DNA of 64,000 bases from contig JALGAS010000004.1 of the NCBI GenBank assembly GCA_023078685.1, positions 4,092,001-4,156,000 on the forward strand. The letters run 5' to 3'. A program made the position numbers and the translations under genes. Shown here piece after piece: positions 59,269 to 64,000 of the stretch. The notes beneath the pieces were generated by a model. It saw only the letters and a program-made list of their open reading frames with translations, was not told where the DNA came from and did no database searches. The DNA comes from Neopestalotiopsis rosae. Its lineage: Eukaryota > Ascomycota > Sordariomycetes > Amphisphaeriales > Sporocadaceae. How positions within the stretch are numbered: the stretch's first letter is position 1; each line of letters opens with the position of its first letter.

Positions 59269-61372
59269 ATGGCCGCGACGTTCAGGCCGGTCAACATCGA
59301 GACCCATAAGGAGGACCAGAGGGCTGTCTCGCCATCCACACCAACACCAACCAGGGCGACCTTTAGCCAGAGTCAACAACGGCCTTTGCCCAGCTCTCCA
59401 TTTCCTCAAACCGTACAGATACCCGAGAGCATAGACGAAGACGGCGTCCCGCATCGTGAGGACTCGCAGCGGTCCAAGAAACCCAGGGGAGAATCGGAAG
59501 ACATAGGAATGGACGACTCTGATGGGGAAGGGAACGACGATGGCTCCGACGACGAAAGCGTGAATGCTGACGGTACCAAGTCGAACAAGAAGAAGAAGTC
59601 GCAAAGATTTTACTGTACTGATTATCCTCCGTGTAACCTCAGCTTTACTAGGAGTGAGCATCTAGCTCGGCATATCAGGTATTTGGATTCGAACCACATC
59701 AATCGTGAGTTTCGTTGGCAAGGCTGACTCGGTGGGGGGTTTTAGGAAACATACCGGAGAACGTCCTTTTCAATGTCACTGTTCCCGTCGCTTCTCCCGA
59801 TTGGACAACTTGCGTCAACATGCGCAAACGGTTCACGTCAATGAGGATATTCCCATGGACTCACTTGCCGCCACAGGAACGAGATTTCAGCGCCAGATTA
59901 GAACAGATAGAGTGCGCCAACCTGGGCGCGCGCGCGCATCAACGGCCAGCAGCGTAGGCGGTGGAGTTCGCGGTCATGCCAAGTCGTTGTCGACATCGAG
60001 CATCAACTCCATCAACTCAAATTTCAGCAACGCGCGCGACGACATCCGCCGACGTCCTGCGCCACTCGTCATGGCTGACCCGCGTTCTAGACTCTCGTTC
60101 GAGTCGTACGGAAGTACGGTTGATAGCCAGTACTCATACCGGCCTGTGTCTCCGAGCGACTTTAGCACACCCACGTCTGCGACCTTCTCGACTGGCCAGA
60201 ATAGTCCCAAATGGGGCTCGGGGATTGCCTCACCGACGACGTCTCACGCGCGTGCGCACAGCATGTATGCGGCGGGCTCGCGGACTCCAGGCCGACGACT
60301 CAGCGTGCCCTCCACTGGTGGCAACCCGTTTCAGTCGCCTCACGGCCATGGGCCACCGACTGGGCGCCCGCTCTTCGGCCCGGGTCATCATGTCAACGGC
60401 TCTGTAGGCACACTTTCGCCGTCCATTAGCGTCATGGCTTCGCCAACCTCGTCCATCTTCTCCCGCCGCGACTCCATCGCAAGCACTGCTGATGAGGCCT
60501 GGCGCCGTCGAACCTGGCACCCCGACTCCAGCAACTTTCCAGCGACCAATGCAAGCAGCCGACTCAGCAATGTCATTACGCCGTCTCAGTTCCAGCCGGG
60601 CCCGTTACCGATTGCCGATCCGACATCTCAGAGTAACAATGTGCGACTGCCTGGCATTGAATCATTTGATCCGCTGCCCCATCGTGCCCCCTCACCACAC
60701 CGGCGCATGCCGTCGCCCATGGCCATCGACTCGGAAACGACCCACCAGTCGACGCTGCAGCCTGTACGGGAACACGTTGCCGAGGACAGACCTTCGACTG
60801 TGAACTGGGACATGGGGCTTCATCGTGGGTTGACTCGACTCGATCTCACGTCGAACACAACACCCCCTCGGGACAGCGCTGGAACATGGGCTCAGGAGGT
60901 TCAGCAGGCAGTTGATGCCGAGGCCAATCGTGTCAGGCTGAACCCGCCAACCGTCAGATTTAACGATCAAGTAATCGTTACCTGCGCTCCGAGCGTGTCA
61001 GCAACAGCGGCACCCTCAGCATCAATACAACATCCTCAACAACCGCCTCGAATTTTTCACCAGCACACTATGTCTGCTCCGATGATCACCCATTCGAGTG
61101 GCAACAAACGACACGGCTGGTACCATGGGCCTGTCAACACCCACCGCGACGAGAGGCCCGAAAAAATAGCCAGAGTCGAGAGAATGGTACATCCCAATAT
61201 CAGCCATTTTTCTGGCTTCCCTGCCCGGAACCAGCCTCAGCCTCAGCCTCATCCGCATCCGCATCAGCATCCGCCTTCGGCTGAAGCTGCCGGAGACAGA
61301 GACAACATGTTGCGCCTGCAGGCCCTGGTTGCAGTTGCGACAAGCGAGAACAGCGCGACGCCGGCATACTAA
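59269..61372 (+). CDS. C2H2 zinc-finger transcription factor (Usv1/Msn2-like fingers)
   Basis: 678-residue regulator from exons 59269-59678 and 59746-61372. The intron falls between the last residues of finger 1 and the linker. An acidic, Ser-rich N-terminus and a KKKK basic patch lead to two tandem fingers: finger 1 C116-x5-C122-x12-H135-x3-H139 and finger 2 C147-x1-C149-x12-H162-x4-H167, joined by the classic HTGERP linker. Contact residues (RSEHLAR and RLDNLRQ) match those of Msn2/Msn4- and Usv1-type factors, which bind AGGGG-like sites, so stress-element binding is inferred. The rest is disordered: Ser/Pro-rich, with [14 protein letters not shown] near the C-terminus. Two fingers with unusual spacing and the long low-complexity tail are common in this fungal group. 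It is preceded by about 10 kb without a gene. Confidence 0.87.
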
Positions 61373-63401
61373 GAGGCCACACTGTTTTGACTCTACGACA
61401 TTTCCAGAATCGGAAGATGGCTAGTGAAATAAGAGGTTGGCCTCATCTGGTCGAATGACTCTTTGGTTCATGAAGGGCAAGCACGACAACAAGCCGGCCA
61501 AGACCCAAGCTCGATCCAGTCAAACAGCATGGCAAACATTACCTTATCCCCGACATGTGGCGCCATATGATATATACATTCATGGCCTGTTTAGTCCAAT
61601 AACGATACACGACCCTCGCACAAATGACGAAATATCCTGCTTACGACGACATTCTGCATTGCTGTGCCTCATTTACGATACCTTTATTTTCCTCATCCTT
61701 TTATTCTGCCTTTCTGTTTTATTTATTTCCAATGCGATGGCGTTTGGGGCTGCATTTACAAGGTTGGGCTCTCGGAATGCTTACCATCCACATTCGCTGC
61801 ATCGTACAGATATATATCTCTCCTCACGATTTATCTTTTCGCATTTACTTACGGCTCTGTTTATTTTTTTTTCGATGCGACGATGGAGATTTGGCTGGTT
61901 CTAGATGTGCTCTTTTAGCATACTGTTGAAGCCTTTCCTTGCTGACGACTGAATGACCTCGAGATACCCTTCATTCTGTGGTGAGATGATGGGTTTGGCA
62001 GACGTGGAAGGACGCAGGGATCTTAATGAGGATATCGGGCCGTGTCAGTCCTTTTGGACAAAGATAGGTCACGGTTGGCGGGATTTGTCAATTGGGTTTT
62101 TTGTTTTCCCCCCTAGATTCATCTGTGCATCTGTGCTACAATGGAACAGGCAGCAGGTGGTAGATCTTTGGGTTGTTTTCTTGGCGACGCGTGGAATTGA
62201 TATTGACAAAGGACTTTGGACGTCAGGTGGATGATATTGATACCCGTGGTTTTTCCCATTATTATTTTGTGCTACAATCGTTCTTACTTTCGAGTATATT
62301 CTTACCCTCTTCAGATTGATGAAGCGAACAGATATAAGCAAGCGAAATAGATGATTCTGAGCACCTAGGTTGAACAATATTACTTGGTTGAGAAAATTGC
62401 CGTTGCCCTGAGCAGTGAGAAAATTGGTCAATACTCACTCTCCCATCAAGCTGTTCCTCGCATGCAAAAGTTTGATACCAAAAGGCTCATGCTGTATTCA
62501 TGAATAAGCATTACAATACCATGCTCATAAGAAGAGAACTGGGCTGGTTGGCAGTTCAAGGAAAACCATGATGTAGAGGATGTCTGATGTCTCACTTTGG
62601 TACAAGAAAGTTGTGCTAATTGAACAGAATATGTGAGCATATTATCCTTGCAAGCTAGTCACACTGCATCATCGTAAGGAACAAATATATGAAAAACTTT
62701 CACGGGAGTCCAGATACGCCAATCATTCAAAAGTAATATGATCAAAATCAGCACCTTTCAGTGACAAGGAGGTTAGCCATTAGGGATATCCACTTCCACT
62801 GAAACAGACACGATGATTCTCATGTTCGTTATGTATCTTATATCTGGTTCAGTGTTGGTCACTGTTGCCAGGTACTCAGACACTTGCCAAGAATGAAATT
62901 TGTCACTAATATAGCAGGCTATGTGTGGATGGATATGCATATCCGAAAGTCAGACTTGTACGATGAGAGTCGTGGTGCGGGGCGGTCTTGTCTAACCAAG
63001 CTTGCCTCTCTCATGTAGGCGCGAAGGCGCGAGTTCACAGGGATCCTCGTTTCCTAGGCTCTGTACAGCCAAGACAGATGAAATGCAGGCAATCATACTC
63101 CCTCTTACAACATCCAACTACGGGGATGTTACGGGGCGTAGGCAGATCGACTGGTCGTGGTCAGAAGCATACCCGACATGCCCGAGTATCAATAGCCAGC
63201 CTTGGCCCTACCATGGAAAACATTCACCGTTTAAGACTGTCATAATGTTCAAAACTTTTAGTGCTGATTGAAACAAGCACTTGGATAAATGTGCTATTTC
63301 TCTCAGGCGATTTACCTACACAGTCTTTGCTATAGTTACAGGACAAAATATACCATTGACACTGATAGCTGTCGGGACAGAGATTACCCCCAAGCGTCAC
63401 C
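61373..63401. other. Intergenic: 3' flank of the C2H2 gene and promoter of the DUF1446 gene
   Basis: No gene supported. Frames are short and shadow-like. The C2H2 transcript probably ends within the T-rich sequence around 61680-61870. ACCTAGGT lies at 62363-62370. Confidence 0.65.
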
Positions 63402-64000
63402 ATGCCTGCAGTCAAGCAACCAATTCGGATCGGAGGCTGCTCTGGCGGTTTCTCAGATCGCCAAAGATCCATCCATGATTTAGCCAAGAGCGGCGCTGTG
63501 GATTGTATTATTGGAGACTGGCTCTCGGAGTGTACCATGACTCTGCACGGCGCCGAGAAGCAAAGGAACGAGCAGCTCAAGAGAGAGGGAAAGTTGACGG
63601 AAGCAGCACAGGGCCTCTTTGACCCAACCTTTCTCGACAACCTTTCGCCAGCCCTTACATACTGTCAGCAGTTTGGTATCAAGGTCGCTGTCAATGCGGG
63701 AGCCAGCGATACGGAGCTTCTGGCTCAACTTGTCGACCAGGAGGTCAAGAAACAGGGCCTCGGTCTCAAGGTTGCATGGGTCGCCGGAGATGAGGTGACG
63801 GACACTGTGAAGAAAATGTATGCCGAAGGAGAGGTCTTCCCAAGTCTGATGAATGGCAAGCCTCTGAAGGAGTGGGGTCACGATATTGTTGCTGCTCAGT
63901 AAGTTTGTAATCATACACCTCGACATGGAAGAGTGTACACTGACTCTGTTCCGAAGATGCTACATGGGAGGGTCTGGTGTCGCTGAGGCTCTCAAGCGAG
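63402..64000 (+). CDS. AtuA-like (DUF1446) protein, N-terminal part
   Basis: Start of an acyclic terpene utilisation A-like protein (DUF1446), cut by the window end. Exon 1 63402-63898 (165 codons plus two bases) splices through GTAAGT to an exon beginning at 63957, which carries on as QCYMGGSGVAEALKR, the conserved family segment. Family marks are IGGCSGGFSDRQ at the N-terminus, CIIGDWLSECTM, FLDNLSPAL and VAVNAGASDTELL. In Pseudomonas, AtuA is needed for degradation of acyclic terpenes such as citronellol; fungal homologues are of unknown substrate. The start has CACC before the ATG. The remaining domain lies past the window. Confidence 0.85.

Overview
The window is nuclear DNA from a filamentous ascomycete (Pezizomycotina, most likely a sordariomycete). 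The evidence is short introns of about 50-180 bases with GTAAGT-type donors and CTAAC/CTGAC branch sites, single-gene transcription units on both strands, PTH11-type receptor-like proteins, a GPI-anchored GH72 enzyme with a CBM43 module, Zn2Cys6 and C2H2 regulators, and fungus-only families (DUF2434, DUF5695). I saw no operons, CRISPR arrays, rRNA or convincing tRNA genes, and no intact transposon. Genus and species cannot be told from the sequence alone.

Layout. 0-10 kb: the 3' part of a seven-helix rhodopsin-domain (PTH11-like) protein; a GH72 beta-1,3-glucanosyltransferase; a histidine acid phosphatase of a divergent subfamily; a large secreted six-hairpin glycosidase-like protein. 10-21 kb: a small nuclear SANT/Myb-like basic protein, a six-cysteine small secreted protein, a second PTH11-like receptor, a 2.8 kb stretch without a clear gene, another small secreted protein and a DHA1 MFS transporter. 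22-29 kb: a single-pass surface protein, a cupin, an SRR1-like protein and the ribosome biogenesis factor Rrp14/SURF6. 30-38 kb: a 710-residue disordered stress-type repeat protein facing a small zinc-ribbon-like protein, a DHA2 MFS transporter and an abundant-looking secreted protein with a Kex2 site. 40-49 kb: a Zn2Cys6 regulator, a GH125 exo-alpha-mannosidase and a DUF2434 membrane protein. 49-59 kb: about 10 kb with no supported gene, ending in a pyrimidine-rich leader for a C2H2 regulator (59.3-61.4 kb). 63.4 kb to the end: the start of an AtuA-like (DUF1446) protein.

The genes do not form a recognisable biosynthetic cluster. The one shared theme is the cell surface and secretion: glucan remodelling (GH72), mannose trimming (GH125), a second glycosidase-like enzyme, an acid phosphatase, three other secreted proteins, a surface-sensor-like protein, two receptor-like proteins and two exporters. 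Two regulators and housekeeping genes (Rrp14, SRR1-like, cupin) lie between them. All exon boundaries were worked out by hand from splice consensus and frame and have not been checked against transcripts.
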